A program made the position numbers and the translations under genes. The notes beneath the pieces were generated by a model. It saw nothing but the letters and a program-made list of their open reading frames with translations, was not told the origin of the DNA and ran no database searches. Shown piece after piece: positions 26,301 through 32,925 of a stretch of 34,453 nucleotides of DNA (within the stretch, counting starts at the first letter, position 1; the number at the start of each line of letters is the position of its first letter). The stretch is from Clostridiales bacterium (GTDB lineage: Bacteria > Bacillota > Clostridia > Christensenellales > Aristaeellaceae), in contig SVGP01000028.1 of NCBI GenBank assembly GCA_015056255.1, forward strand, positions 1 to 34,453. Direction: 5' to 3'.

Positions 26301-26546
26301 CTTGCACCTGCCAAAGGCTTCGTAGGCCATGCAGGTGCACGTCAATATAAGCACGTCCTCGTCCTTGGGGATGTCGATTTCAACCTTATATTGAAACGCG
26401 CCCCCGACAACTGCGCGGATGTGCTGGCCTTTTTCGGATTCGGTTTCATTGAACTTTAAAACCCGCCCGGCTTTGAAGGCCTCAAGCGAGCGGGAATAGG
26501 TGAGCGAACCCAATATGCTTTTGATGTAGTCCTGTGTAAAAGCCAT
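23295..26546 (-). CDS. SNF2-family helicase with SWIM zinc finger
   Basis: The 1083-aa protein starts with a SWIM zinc-binding motif (C70-T-C72 ... C81-K-H83). A central region of about 450 residues of the bacterial SNF2-associated type follows. The SNF2 ATPase has Walker A DDMGLGKTLQ near residue 648 and box II DEAQ near 751. The helicase C-terminal domain shows VLVFSQFTSMLARIRELL, then LKAGGTGLNLTRADTVIH and QATDRCYRIGQKR. Such enzymes move along double-stranded DNA and remodel protein-DNA or RNA polymerase complexes; the bacterial role is poorly known. It stands alone under its own promoter, with no restriction or DISARM-type partner nearby, so defence is not indicated. Confidence 0.93.
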   Translation of the reverse strand: MAFTQDYIKSILGSLTYSRSLEAFKAGRVLKFNETESEKGQHIRAVVGGAFQYKVEIDIPKDEDVLILTCTCMAYEAFGRCKHIGAALLEKMKRDDEKEAEKQKKAKESAKGVSLAPSNAASSSHPQKRVYNNPYATLLLNQYAAPTKKTPAGIQNIKLVPQLGVMADSAYASFTVGSERQYVIKDLFAFERSVRLKETTTYGTKLTLYHDESSFDERSKKLLKIIEAYVHERQMYAGSASTLPTDGRTMRLTGRALDEIFDLFKGEEISGRESGQKWRLEEGNPNLSLVSEKSGDHIKVSVSPSASALRGLHYDYCVVSSTIYRMTEDFAGAMLPFLELGCSNELLFSPDGAMQFCESVLPAVEKHAPLKEDSALAPFQPTKCDVRFYIDLPVRSRLTAQPFFIYNGMTLTPETPLSAHPEINRDRYKESAAVGQLILHFDPPEEPGLPYTLENEDRMYDFLSNGMESLSEYGEVYVSDKLKNINVKRSRTASVGVSAGESVLNLNIDTGEFPLSELEEVLKAIREKRKYYRLEDGRFMNLKDSGLDSLASLTDGLGLSTKELEKGSLEIPMSRALYLDSALKQNEDIAFDRDQTFKKLIRDFKTVDDSDFVVPEKLDGILRNYQKTGFRWLKTLDAYRFGGILADDMGLGKTLQVLTYLLSTKLERLPDDGLPRPTLIVCPASLVLNWGEEAKKWTPEMNVCLLCGDQDERAIQIHTRENYDLIVTSYDLLRRDIDLHEKGRYYACILDEAQYIKNHETLTFKAVKRIKSTINIAMTGTPVENRLSELWSIFDFLMPGYLYKYQTFKTKFESPIAKHADVKAQKTLKDLVSPFILRRMKKDVLSELPEKVETVQYVSMDEMQRKVYLAHVMELKEVIESSSNRDKLEILSMLTRLRQLCCDPSLFIENYEGGSCKIEEIDRMLEELTESGHNVLVFSQFTSMLARIRELLDQKNIPYFLLQGDTLREERAELVKRFNAGEAPVFLISLKAGGTGLNLTRADTVIHVDPWWNIAAQNQATDRCYRIGQKRKVQVYQLIAKDTIEENILKLQSQKRQLAESVTEEADGGIMSMSKEDLMKLLD

Positions 26547-26641
26547 GTTCGACTCCTTGCTGAAAAATGATAAAAACGCATCGCTTCAATCGTGGGGGAC
26601 GGATTTCCCGACGAGCAGCGAATCCAGATACGATATCCAAA

Positions 26642-26670
26642 AGTATAACACGCCGCATTTACCCTGTCAA
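26642..26670 (-). promoter_or_regulatory. Near-consensus promoter for the SNF2 gene
   Basis: On the minus strand a perfect TTGACA (complement of 26665-26670), a 17-nt spacer and TATACT (complement of 26642-26647) lead to the SNF2 start about 95 nt downstream. Confidence 0.65.
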
Positions 26671-26686
26671 TGAAGGAGGGGGTATT

Positions 26687-26749
26687 TTGAAGGGCGGCAG
26701 CCGCATACAATTTTTCATCAAGCATGAAGGCGGGGGAGTATGGGTATGA
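26687..26749 (+). CDS. Possible 20-residue leader peptide, coupled to the next gene
   Basis: A TTG start at 26687 has an excellent AAGGAGG site 7 nt upstream (26673-26679). It opens a 21-codon frame (LKGGSRIQFFIKHEGGGVWV, first residue Met if used). The stop TGA (26747-26749) overlaps the ATG of the membrane-protein gene as ATGA. A strong ribosome site and a stop-start overlap are what a coupling leader would show. No homolog is known to me, and chance cannot be excluded. Confidence 0.4.
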   Translation: MKGGSRIQFFIKHEGGGVWV

Positions 26750-27153
26750 GCGGAAAAATCGATATAAAGCCGGTGAAAAAGATTCTTATGGGCGTGATGG
26801 CAGCCGCAGTCATTACGATTGTAGGGATGGTGATTTTAACGGGCGCAGTGATTCTGAAAGGCCTAGACGACGGCGCAATCCGGGCGACAAACCAGGTGAT
26901 TAAGGTCGTTTCGCTGCTTGCGGGCGTAGGCTTAAGCGTAGGAAGGGGCGGAGAGAGAGGACTCATAACGGGCGCTGTGATCGGGATTTTGTATATTCTC
27001 GTCGGATACGGCCTTTATTCCATCATTGACGGTACGCATGCAAATGCAAAGATCATGGCAATCGAGGAAGCGGCGGGCGGACTGATCGGCGCAAGCGCGG
27101 GCGTTGTGCTTGCCAACATGAAGGCGGGGAAACGCGCAAGGGCGTACAGGTGA
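26746..27153 (+). CDS. TIGR04086 family (YrzE-like) membrane protein
   Basis: The 135-aa protein has four hydrophobic segments (about residues 11-35, 46-64, 70-92 and 104-122), typical of the TIGR04086/YrzE family of Firmicutes. Features seen are VKKILMGVMAAAVITIVGMVI, then GLSVGRGGERGLITGAVIGI and a final GGLIGASAGVVLANMK. The function is unknown; in other Clostridia the gene often lies near yajC and the SCIFF peptide gene, neither seen here. The start at 26746 has GGGGGAG 7 nt upstream; the ATG at 26740 would leave 1 nt. It is preceded by a possible leader peptide. Confidence 0.82.
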   Translation: MSGKIDIKPVKKILMGVMAAAVITIVGMVILTGAVILKGLDDGAIRATNQVIKVVSLLAGVGLSVGRGGERGLITGAVIGILYILVGYGLYSIIDGTHANAKIMAIEEAAGGLIGASAGVVLANMKAGKRARAYR

Positions 27154-27212
27154 AAAAGCAGCTTCTCACAATGAGCAATGTCGATAAAAAACGAAACTGA
27201 AATCAACCAAAT

Positions 27213-27293
27213 GCGCGGGCGGTCAATGACCGCCCCTACATTTTACGATGGTACTATAACCATATTGTAGGGGCGATCATTGATCGCCCGCGC
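27213..27293. repeat. Palindromic element E
   Basis: The left arm 27213-27240 contains GCGGGCGGTCAATGACCGCC and ends CCTACA. The right arm 27266-27293 begins TGTAGGGGCGATCATTGATC. It matches element C almost exactly, though the 25-nt inner spacer is unrelated. It lies between convergent genes ending at 27153 and 27346. Confidence 0.9.
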
Positions 27294-27345
27294 TGACACA
27301 ACGACATTGCGCAGATGAGACGGCCTTTTCTCATTGAAAAACTTT

Positions 27346-28173
27346 TTATTCCGTCGGAACCGGATTTCCGGTCTCGCCGAACAGGCGGTTTCTGTATTTG
27401 TTGGGCGTCGTCTGGCAGACGCTTAAAAACGCGCGATGGAAGGTGCGCGGGTTTTCGTAGCCGCACATATAGGAGATTTCGGAGATTGAATAACCCGGGT
27501 TTTGCAAAAGCGAGCAGGCGTGGTTGATGCGAAGGGTATTGATATACTGGCGGAAATTGATTTTGAGCTGCTGAGAGAAGATGTGCGATAAGTGAATTCG
27601 GCTGATGCCCAGCGCACGGGACGTGCTTTCAAGGGATAAAGGCTCCGTGTAATGCTCGGAGATATAATGAAGCACCTGATGGGAGAGACTGGAGTGGATA
27701 TTTTTATCCATCTGGCGAAGGGGCATACAGGTGAAAAGATAGGACAAAAACAGATGAAGATAGCCTAATTTCAAGGGGCTGTCCTCCTGTTGGCACATTT
27801 TACTGATCATCTTGATCAGCTGCTCGATTTCAGGAGCCTGCTGAGACTTTTCAATCAGGGGATTGACCGGCAGCATCGTTCTGAAGGCGCGGCTGAACTC
27901 ATTGATGGTTTCCGGGGAGAAAATGAGGCAAATGCCGCGCGCATCGTCCGAAACGACGTCATAGCTGTGGGGAACGGAAGGAAAAGCCGCAATTACATCG
28001 CCCGGCTTTAAGGAATACGACTGCGCGGCGACGCTGAATTTGAGCTTTCCCGATAAAAGACAGATGATTTCCACCATGTCATGCACATGCGCCGGAAACG
28101 GATGATCGCAGAACGGGCCGATAAAAACCGATTGCTCTCTCTGCTCATAAAATACGTTTTTAATGGAAATCAC
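27346..28173 (-). CDS. AraC family transcriptional regulator with cupin sensor
   Basis: The protein of about 275 aa has an N-terminal cupin (HPFPAHVHDMVEIICLLSGK ... YSLKPGDVIAAFPSVPHSY) that would bind a sugar. A C-terminal AraC double helix-turn-helix (LESTSRALGISRIHLSHIF ... YSISEISYMCGYENPRTFHR) would bind DNA. The GTG at 28173 is the conventional start, but its G is also the last G of the GAAAGGAG ribosome site. An in-frame ATT at 28164 would have ideal 8-nt spacing. It diverges from the sugar importer operon and is its likely activator. Confidence 0.9.
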   Translation of the reverse strand: MISIKNVFYEQREQSVFIGPFCDHPFPAHVHDMVEIICLLSGKLKFSVAAQSYSLKPGDVIAAFPSVPHSYDVVSDDARGICLIFSPETINEFSRAFRTMLPVNPLIEKSQQAPEIEQLIKMISKMCQQEDSPLKLGYLHLFLSYLFTCMPLRQMDKNIHSSLSHQVLHYISEHYTEPLSLESTSRALGISRIHLSHIFSQQLKINFRQYINTLRINHACSLLQNPGYSISEISYMCGYENPRTFHRAFLSVCQTTPNKYRNRLFGETGNPVPTE

Positions 28174-28279
28174 TCCTTTCCTGCGCTGTGAAAGACAATT
28201 GACAAAAACAGTCTACAGGATAAATTCACTAAAGTAAAGCAAAAGGATATTTTTGTCCCTAATTTGTTTTAAGAATGCA

Positions 28280-28308
28280 TTGTCTTAAATCTTAACATTG
28301 TCTATACT
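28280..28308 (+). promoter_or_regulatory. Sigma-A-type promoter of the sugar importer operon
   Basis: TTGTCT (28280-28285), a 17-nt spacer and TATACT (28303-28308) lie about 50 nt before the binding-protein ATG. TTGTCT recurs at 28298-28303, and the region upstream to 28174 is the expected place for AraC-type binding sites. Confidence 0.6.
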
Positions 28309-28359
28309 TTATACAGACAGGGGATGGATTCCCCAAATAATTTGAGGAGGATGGAAATC

Positions 28360-29994
28360 ATGCGTAAACTTTTAGCGATTCTTCTGACCCTCGCAATGGT
28401 ATTCTCTTTCGCAGGCGTTGCCTTCGCTGAAGAGGAAGTCATTACCGTAACCGTGTTCCGCGGCGATCCCGGCGATCAGCCCACGGACGACAACAAAATG
28501 TACAAGCTCATTGAGGAAGAGTTCGGCATCAAGTTCGAAATCGAATTCCTGGCCGGCGACCTCGACGAAACCCTCGGCACCAAGCTTGCCGGTGAAGACT
28601 ATCCGGATCTGTTCGACGGCGGCAACAGCGCTGAAAAGCTCATCAACGCCGGCGCGCTGATCAACCTTCTCGACTACATCAACGAAACCGACACCCCCAA
28701 CCTCTATAACCACATCAAGGACATTCTGCCCCAGATCGTAAATGAAAAGGGCGAACTGTTCATCATCCCCAACTACGGCATCAACTACAACGCTCAGATC
28801 CAGAACGCCTGCAACGGCCCCGCGTTCTTCATCCAGAAGCAGGTTCTCGCTTGGGCGGACTATCCCCAGATCAAGACCCTCAACGAGTACTTCGAGCTGA
28901 TCGAAGACTACATCGCCGCCAACCCCACCAATGAAAACGGCGCTGCCTACGAAGGCTTCGCGATTCTCTGCGAAGACTGGCGTCACTTCTGCCTGATCAA
29001 CCCCGTTCAGCACCTCATGGGCCGCCCGAACGACGGTGAGGTTCTCATCAATGTCAATTCCGGCAACTGGGAGACCGAGACCTTCATCGACAAGCCCTAT
29101 GCCAAGGCCTACTACGAGAAGCTCAACGAAGCTTACAACAACGGCCTGATCAATCCCGACACCTTCGTTATGACCTATGACCAGTACATCGCCAAGCTCT
29201 CCAGCGGCACTGTTCTTGGTATGTTCGACCAGACCTGGGACTTCGGCACCGCCACCGCCGCCCTCGAAACCGCCGGCATGTACGAGAACACCTACATCGC
29301 TCTGCCCCTCGTTTATGACGAAGAGTACGGCTATGGCGTAATCGAAGAGCAGTACTTAAACGGCGCTGTTCCCAACAAGGACCGCGGCTTCGGTATCTCC
29401 GTTAAGTGCGAATATCCCGAGCGCATGATCCAGCTGTTCGAAGGCCTTCTCTCTGACAAGTGGCAGAAGCTCCTCCAGTGGGGCATCGAAGGCGAAGACT
29501 ACTATGTAGAAGACGGCCGCATGCTCATGACCCCCGAACAGTATGCCAACCGTCAGGACGCTGCATGGAAGATGAAGAACGCCGCTCTGACCATCTGGGA
29601 ATCCGCTCCCAAGAAGCAGGGCACCCAGGATGACGGCAACGCATGGGCGCACAGCGACCAGGGCGAAAACTACTTCAACCTCATGAGCGATTATGACAAG
29701 GCTTTCCTCTCTGCTTATGGCTATAAGAAGCCCGCTGACTTCTTCAACGCTCCCTGCGAGCTCGCTCCCTACGGCGAAGCCTGGCAGATCGACAAGAGCC
29801 CCATCCAGGATGACTACGACAAATTCCTGCTCCTTCAGGATCAGTGGCTGCCCAAGGTTATCATGAGTGCCGATCAGGCCGAACTGGATGCCAACTGGGA
29901 TGCTTTCGTAGAAGAAATCACTCCCTATGCTGAAATCTATACCGAGTTCATGCAGGCTGAAGTTCTCAAGCTCGTTGAACTGGCCACCAAATAA
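28360..29994 (+). CDS. Extracellular solute-binding protein of a sugar ABC importer (LplA/YtcQ-like)
   Basis: The 544-aa protein begins with a signal peptide (MRKLLAILLTLAMVFSFAGVAFA, cleavage before EEE). Features of family 1 binding proteins for oligosaccharides follow: VTVTVFRGDPGD, LAGEDYPDLFDGGNSAEKLINAG, LINLLDYI and a KGELFIIPNYG region. No lipobox cysteine is present, which is unusual in a Gram-positive, so anchoring is unclear. GGAGG is 9 nt before the ATG at 28360; the in-frame ATG at 28351 is too close. Codons here end in C far more than in the neighbours, a mark of strong expression. A hairpin follows the stop, before the permease genes. Confidence 0.9.
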   Translation: MRKLLAILLTLAMVFSFAGVAFAEEEVITVTVFRGDPGDQPTDDNKMYKLIEEEFGIKFEIEFLAGDLDETLGTKLAGEDYPDLFDGGNSAEKLINAGALINLLDYINETDTPNLYNHIKDILPQIVNEKGELFIIPNYGINYNAQIQNACNGPAFFIQKQVLAWADYPQIKTLNEYFELIEDYIAANPTNENGAAYEGFAILCEDWRHFCLINPVQHLMGRPNDGEVLINVNSGNWETETFIDKPYAKAYYEKLNEAYNNGLINPDTFVMTYDQYIAKLSSGTVLGMFDQTWDFGTATAALETAGMYENTYIALPLVYDEEYGYGVIEEQYLNGAVPNKDRGFGISVKCEYPERMIQLFEGLLSDKWQKLLQWGIEGEDYYVEDGRMLMTPEQYANRQDAAWKMKNAALTIWESAPKKQGTQDDGNAWAHSDQGENYFNLMSDYDKAFLSAYGYKKPADFFNAPCELAPYGEAWQIDKSPIQDDYDKFLLLQDQWLPKVIMSADQAELDANWDAFVEEITPYAEIYTEFMQAEVLKLVELATK

Positions 29995-30015
29995 ATAGGA
30001 TATCTTTCCTGCCTT

Positions 30016-30047
30016 GGGGAGAGGAGCGCCTCTCCCCTTGGTTTTTT
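30016..30047 (+). terminator. Hairpin with T-run between binding protein and permease genes
   Basis: GGGGAGAGG (30016-30024) pairs perfectly with CCTCTCCCC (30029-30037) around AGCG, followed by TTGG and a run of seven T. It ends 18 nt before the first permease start. As the permeases have no other visible promoter, it probably stops only part of the transcripts. Confidence 0.8.
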
Positions 30048-30065
30048 TGAAAGGAGTGCCTTACG

Positions 30066-31019
30066 ATGACAGGAGCCGCCCCGAGAGACATATCAAAAAT
30101 GAAGGTCAATCGGAAATCGGTATGGATGAGATTGATTGATCAGCGGTATTTGATGCTGATGTCCATTCCCATGCTTTTGTATGTATTGCTGTTTAACTAT
30201 TATCCCTTGTGGGGATGGCGGTATGCATTTCAGAATTTAGACCTTTCCACCATCAAGGAAGGCGCAGCATGGATTGGCCTTGGCAATTTCGAGTGGCTTT
30301 TCCAGGAGGAACTTTTCTGGTTCGGCTTCAGAAATACGCTGGCAATGAGTCTGATCAACCTGGTTTTCGGAACGGCCTCGTCTATTATACTTGCGATTCT
30401 TCTAAACGAGGTTGCAAACCGCGCCTTCAAGCGAACCGTGCAGACGGTTACTTATCTTCCGCACTTTTTAAGTATGGTTATCGTAGTAGGCATGGCGCAG
30501 AACATGTTTGCCTCCGATGGCCCTGTGAATTCGCTTCTTATTTCGCTTGGCATCGTCAAGCAGCCCGTGTGGTGGCTGGGCGAGGGCAAGTATTTCTGGT
30601 GGCTTGTCGGCGTGATCAACGTATGGAAGGAAGTCGGCTGGAACTCCATCATCTATATTTCCACCATGACTTCGATCGATCCCACCCTCTATGAAGCCGC
30701 TTCGATCGACGGCGCAGGCCGTTTCCAGCGCATTTTGAACGTTACCCTGCCGGGCATCAAGTCTACGTTCGTGGTGCTTCTCATTATGAACATAGGCCAC
30801 TTGATGGAAGCTGGATTTGAAATTCAGTATCTGCTCGGTAACAAGCAGGTGTACGACTTTTCCCAGACGCTTGACGTTTTTGTTATGGAATTCGGTATCC
30901 AGAACAATAAATACGGCAGAGCCATTTCCGCCGGTATGTTCAAGAGTGTGGTTGGCATCATATTGCTCTTCCTGGCGAACTTCGTAGCGAAGAAGCTGGA
31001 TGAAGAGACGCTGTTGTAA
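30066..31019 (+). CDS. Sugar ABC transporter permease (LplB/UgpA type)
   Basis: The 317-aa protein has about six membrane helices, beginning YLMLMSIPMLLYVLLFNYYP. The EAA loop that contacts the ATPase reads YEAASIDGAGRFQRILNVTL followed by PG (E-A-A-x3-G-x9-I-x-L-P pattern). Its LplB-like N-terminus and neighbours suggest import of an oligosaccharide. The ribosome site AAGGAG lies about 9 nt ahead of the ATG. It is the second gene of the importer operon, 14 nt before the partner permease. Confidence 0.92.
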   Translation: MTGAAPRDISKMKVNRKSVWMRLIDQRYLMLMSIPMLLYVLLFNYYPLWGWRYAFQNLDLSTIKEGAAWIGLGNFEWLFQEELFWFGFRNTLAMSLINLVFGTASSIILAILLNEVANRAFKRTVQTVTYLPHFLSMVIVVGMAQNMFASDGPVNSLLISLGIVKQPVWWLGEGKYFWWLVGVINVWKEVGWNSIIYISTMTSIDPTLYEAASIDGAGRFQRILNVTLPGIKSTFVVLLIMNIGHLMEAGFEIQYLLGNKQVYDFSQTLDVFVMEFGIQNNKYGRAISAGMFKSVVGIILLFLANFVAKKLDEETLL

Positions 31020-31033
31020 GGGAGGGAGAATAA

Positions 31034-31954
31034 GTGACTCAGATCATCGTAAAAAAGAGAAAAAAGCACAGAAGAGACCTCGCGTTTCCGATCGTAAACA
31101 CAGTCGTTCTTTTGCTCTTGATGTTCCTGACCTTATATCCCGTTCTCAATACCGTAGCCATTTCGTTTAATGACGGTATCGACGCCGTGCGCGGCGGCAT
31201 CGGTCTTTGGCCCCGCGAATTCAGCGTCGAAGCCTATAAGTCCCTTCTTTCCGATAAGCTTACGTACAACGCCTTCGGAATTTCGGTCGCGCGTACCGTG
31301 ATTACAACGGTTCTGAACATTTTCCTGACCTCCATGCTGGCGTTTGCGCTCAGCCGCAAGGAATATGTTTTAAGAAAGCCCATCACGCTCATCGTCGTTT
31401 TAACCATGTATGTAAACGCGGGCCTGATTCCGAACTTCCTCCTGATTCAGAAAACGCTGAATCTCAGCAAAACATTCTGGGTGTACATCGTTCCCACTAT
31501 GTTTTCCTGTTTTAATATGATCGTTATCAGAACCTACATCATCGGCCTTCCTGAGGCGCTGGCGGAATCCGCGCGCATCGACGGCGCAAACGATCTTCGA
31601 ATCTTCTGGCAGATCATTTTCCCGCTTTGCATGCCCGTTCTTGCAACGGTCGCGCTGTTCGTCGCCGTAGGCAGCTGGAACCAGTGGTTCGATACGCAGC
31701 TGTATAACGGCAGCAAAAAGAACCTGTATTCGCTTCAGTATCTTTTGAAGATGAAGCTTGCGACCTCCATGAACACCACCAACGCAGCCAACACCTCCGT
31801 AGACGCGCTCGCCGCCACCAGCGCAAGCAAATCCACGCCCGTTACCGTCCGCTGTGCCATCACCGTAGTTTCGGCGCTGCCGATTCTGATCGTGTATCCG
31901 TTTTTGCAAAGGTACTTTGTAACCGGCATGGTTCTGGGCGGTGTAAAGGGATAA
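31034..31954 (+). CDS. Sugar ABC transporter permease (LplC/YtcP type)
   Basis: The 306-aa permease has six predicted helices and the EAA-type loop ESARIDGANDLRIFWQIIFP. The N-terminus (FPIVNTVVLLLLMFLTLYPV) and the ending YFVTGMVLGGVKG are typical of the LplC/YtcP group. GTG is the start, with GGGAGG upstream. It pairs with the preceding permease to form the membrane channel. No ATPase gene follows, so a shared MsmX-type ATPase encoded elsewhere must energise the importer; this is known for the family and inferred here. Confidence 0.92.
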   Translation: MTQIIVKKRKKHRRDLAFPIVNTVVLLLLMFLTLYPVLNTVAISFNDGIDAVRGGIGLWPREFSVEAYKSLLSDKLTYNAFGISVARTVITTVLNIFLTSMLAFALSRKEYVLRKPITLIVVLTMYVNAGLIPNFLLIQKTLNLSKTFWVYIVPTMFSCFNMIVIRTYIIGLPEALAESARIDGANDLRIFWQIIFPLCMPVLATVALFVAVGSWNQWFDTQLYNGSKKNLYSLQYLLKMKLATSMNTTNAANTSVDALAATSASKSTPVTVRCAITVVSALPILIVYPFLQRYFVTGMVLGGVKG

Positions 31955-32023
31955 AAATAGAGGCGCTTTAAACAGAGTCTGGTCATTGATTGCTCTTAAT
32001 CATCACGAAAAGATTAGAATTTT

Positions 32024-32097
32024 CGGGACGGGAAACCCGTCCCCTACATAGTGAAGAAGCGGATTTCTTCCTGTAGGGGACGGGTTTCCCGTCCCGC
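32024..32097. repeat. Palindromic element F (perfect 25-bp inverted repeat)
   Basis: The left arm 32024-32048 (CGGGACGGGAAACCCGTCCC, then CTACA) is exactly complementary to the right arm within 32072-32097 (TGTAGGGGACGGGTTTCCCG, then TCCCG). It is the same subtype as element D. It lies between convergent genes ending at 31954 and 32181, and its right edge touches the duplicated flank starting at 32096. Confidence 0.92.
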
Positions 32098-32190
32098 ATG
32101 CAGATTGTTTCATTCTTATCTTAGCGATATTGTCCCAATCAGAGGGATTCATGTTTTTTGATTGCTTGATAAATTGGAATTTACTGAATT
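32096..32190. repeat. Duplicated 3' flank, copy 1
   Basis: The segment GCATGCAGATTG ... ATAAATTGGAATTTA is repeated at 32830-32925 with only about four substitutions and a 1-nt indel. Its right end reaches the stop codon of the GNAT gene ending at 32181. It contains the complementary hexamers CAATCA and TGATTG. Confidence 0.9.
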
Positions 32191-32651
32191 GTTTTTATCA
32201 TAATTGGAAGACCGTTGTTTGCTTTTTTACCGTTCACTACATAACCACAACGCATCCAAAACTCTTGAGCAGGCACATAGGCTGATACATAGCATTGTTT
32301 TACATTCTTGCTAGTCAGGCACTTTTCTATAAAGGAAACGAATTCTTTTCCGATACCAGATGCACGGCGTGACGGAAGTAAACCTATCTCTAAAATTGTT
32401 CCAAAACCAGGAATCTCACTAAATGCGAAATCCTCAGTATCGATTGCCCAGAGAGCAAAGCCAATGTATCCACTTTCCTCTTTTGCAAAGAAACCATTGA
32501 TTTCGTTGTTGACCACCTTGTCAAACATGAAGCGGATGAATGCATCTATTTCATCCTGCGGAGTTTTCTCGTCTTCACCTTCACGATAATACGCATTAGC
32601 CAATTCATGAAACACATTATAATCGTTTTTGCAAATCTCGATATATTCCAC
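32181..32651 (-). CDS. GNAT family N-acetyltransferase
   Basis: The 156-aa protein has the GNAT fold signs FFAKEESGYIGFALWAID, then ILEIGLLPSRRASGIGKEFVSFIEKCL, whose RRASGIG is the acetyl-CoA loop, and a final AQEFWMRCGYVV. The start is GTG at 32651 with AAGGGGG about 9 nt upstream. The DNA is AT-rich and unlike the importer operon. A flank of about 95 bp at its 3' end is shared with the next GNAT gene, though the two proteins belong to different subfamilies. The substrate is unknown. Confidence 0.86.
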   Translation of the reverse strand: MEYIEICKNDYNVFHELANAYYREGEDEKTPQDEIDAFIRFMFDKVVNNEINGFFAKEESGYIGFALWAIDTEDFAFSEIPGFGTILEIGLLPSRRASGIGKEFVSFIEKCLTSKNVKQCYVSAYVPAQEFWMRCGYVVNGKKANNGLPIMIKTIQ

Positions 32652-32691
32652 CTTGCTCTACCCCCTTCAAATTCAAGTTGCACTGGCGCGG

Positions 32692-32820
32692 GAGCGCACA
32701 AGGCTCCCTTGTGTAAAGGGAGCTGTCAGCGTAGCTGACTGAGGGATTGACAACCCCTTCGAGCAAAATCGAAGATTTTGCCCACCTCCCCTTACACAGG
32801 GGAGGCTTTGGTGCGTGCAT
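32692..32820. repeat. Structured intergenic repeat G (MITE-like, different family)
   Basis: It contains the hairpin GCTCCCTTGTGTAAAGGGAG at about 32703-32722, a GTCAGCGTAGCTGAC palindrome, and the hairpin CTCCCCTTACACAGGGGAG near 32785-32803. Outer ends GCGCAC and GTGCGTGC can pair. Sequences of this kind are, from memory, common between genes of gut Clostridia. It is followed at once by the second copy of the duplicated flank. Confidence 0.75.
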
Positions 32821-32829
32821 AAACTGTTA

Positions 32830-32925
32830 GCATGCAGATTGTTACATTCTTATCTTAGCGATATTGTCCCAATCAGAGGGATTCATGTTTATTGATTGTT
32901 CGATAAATTGGAATTTATCTGAATT
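32830..32925. repeat. Duplicated 3' flank, copy 2
   Basis: It is nearly identical to 32096-32190, offset by about 734 bp. As in the first copy, one edge meets a structured repeat (here G) and the other reaches the stop codon of a GNAT gene (ending at 32915). Confidence 0.9.

Noticed and set aside
23295..26546. SNF2 helicase as part of a phage defence system
   Set aside because: No methylase, PLD nuclease, DUF1998 or other DISARM-like partner is adjacent. The gene is monocistronic with its own promoter.
26740..26745. ATG at 26740 as the start of the TIGR04086 gene
   Set aside because: It would leave 1 nt to the GGGGGAG site, while the next ATG at 26746 has 7 nt.
32096..32925. True integron attC sites
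   Set aside because: I found no clean pair of core motifs RYYYAAC and GTTRRRY at the flank ends, and no integrase is in the window. Only the weaker statement 'cassette-like' is kept.
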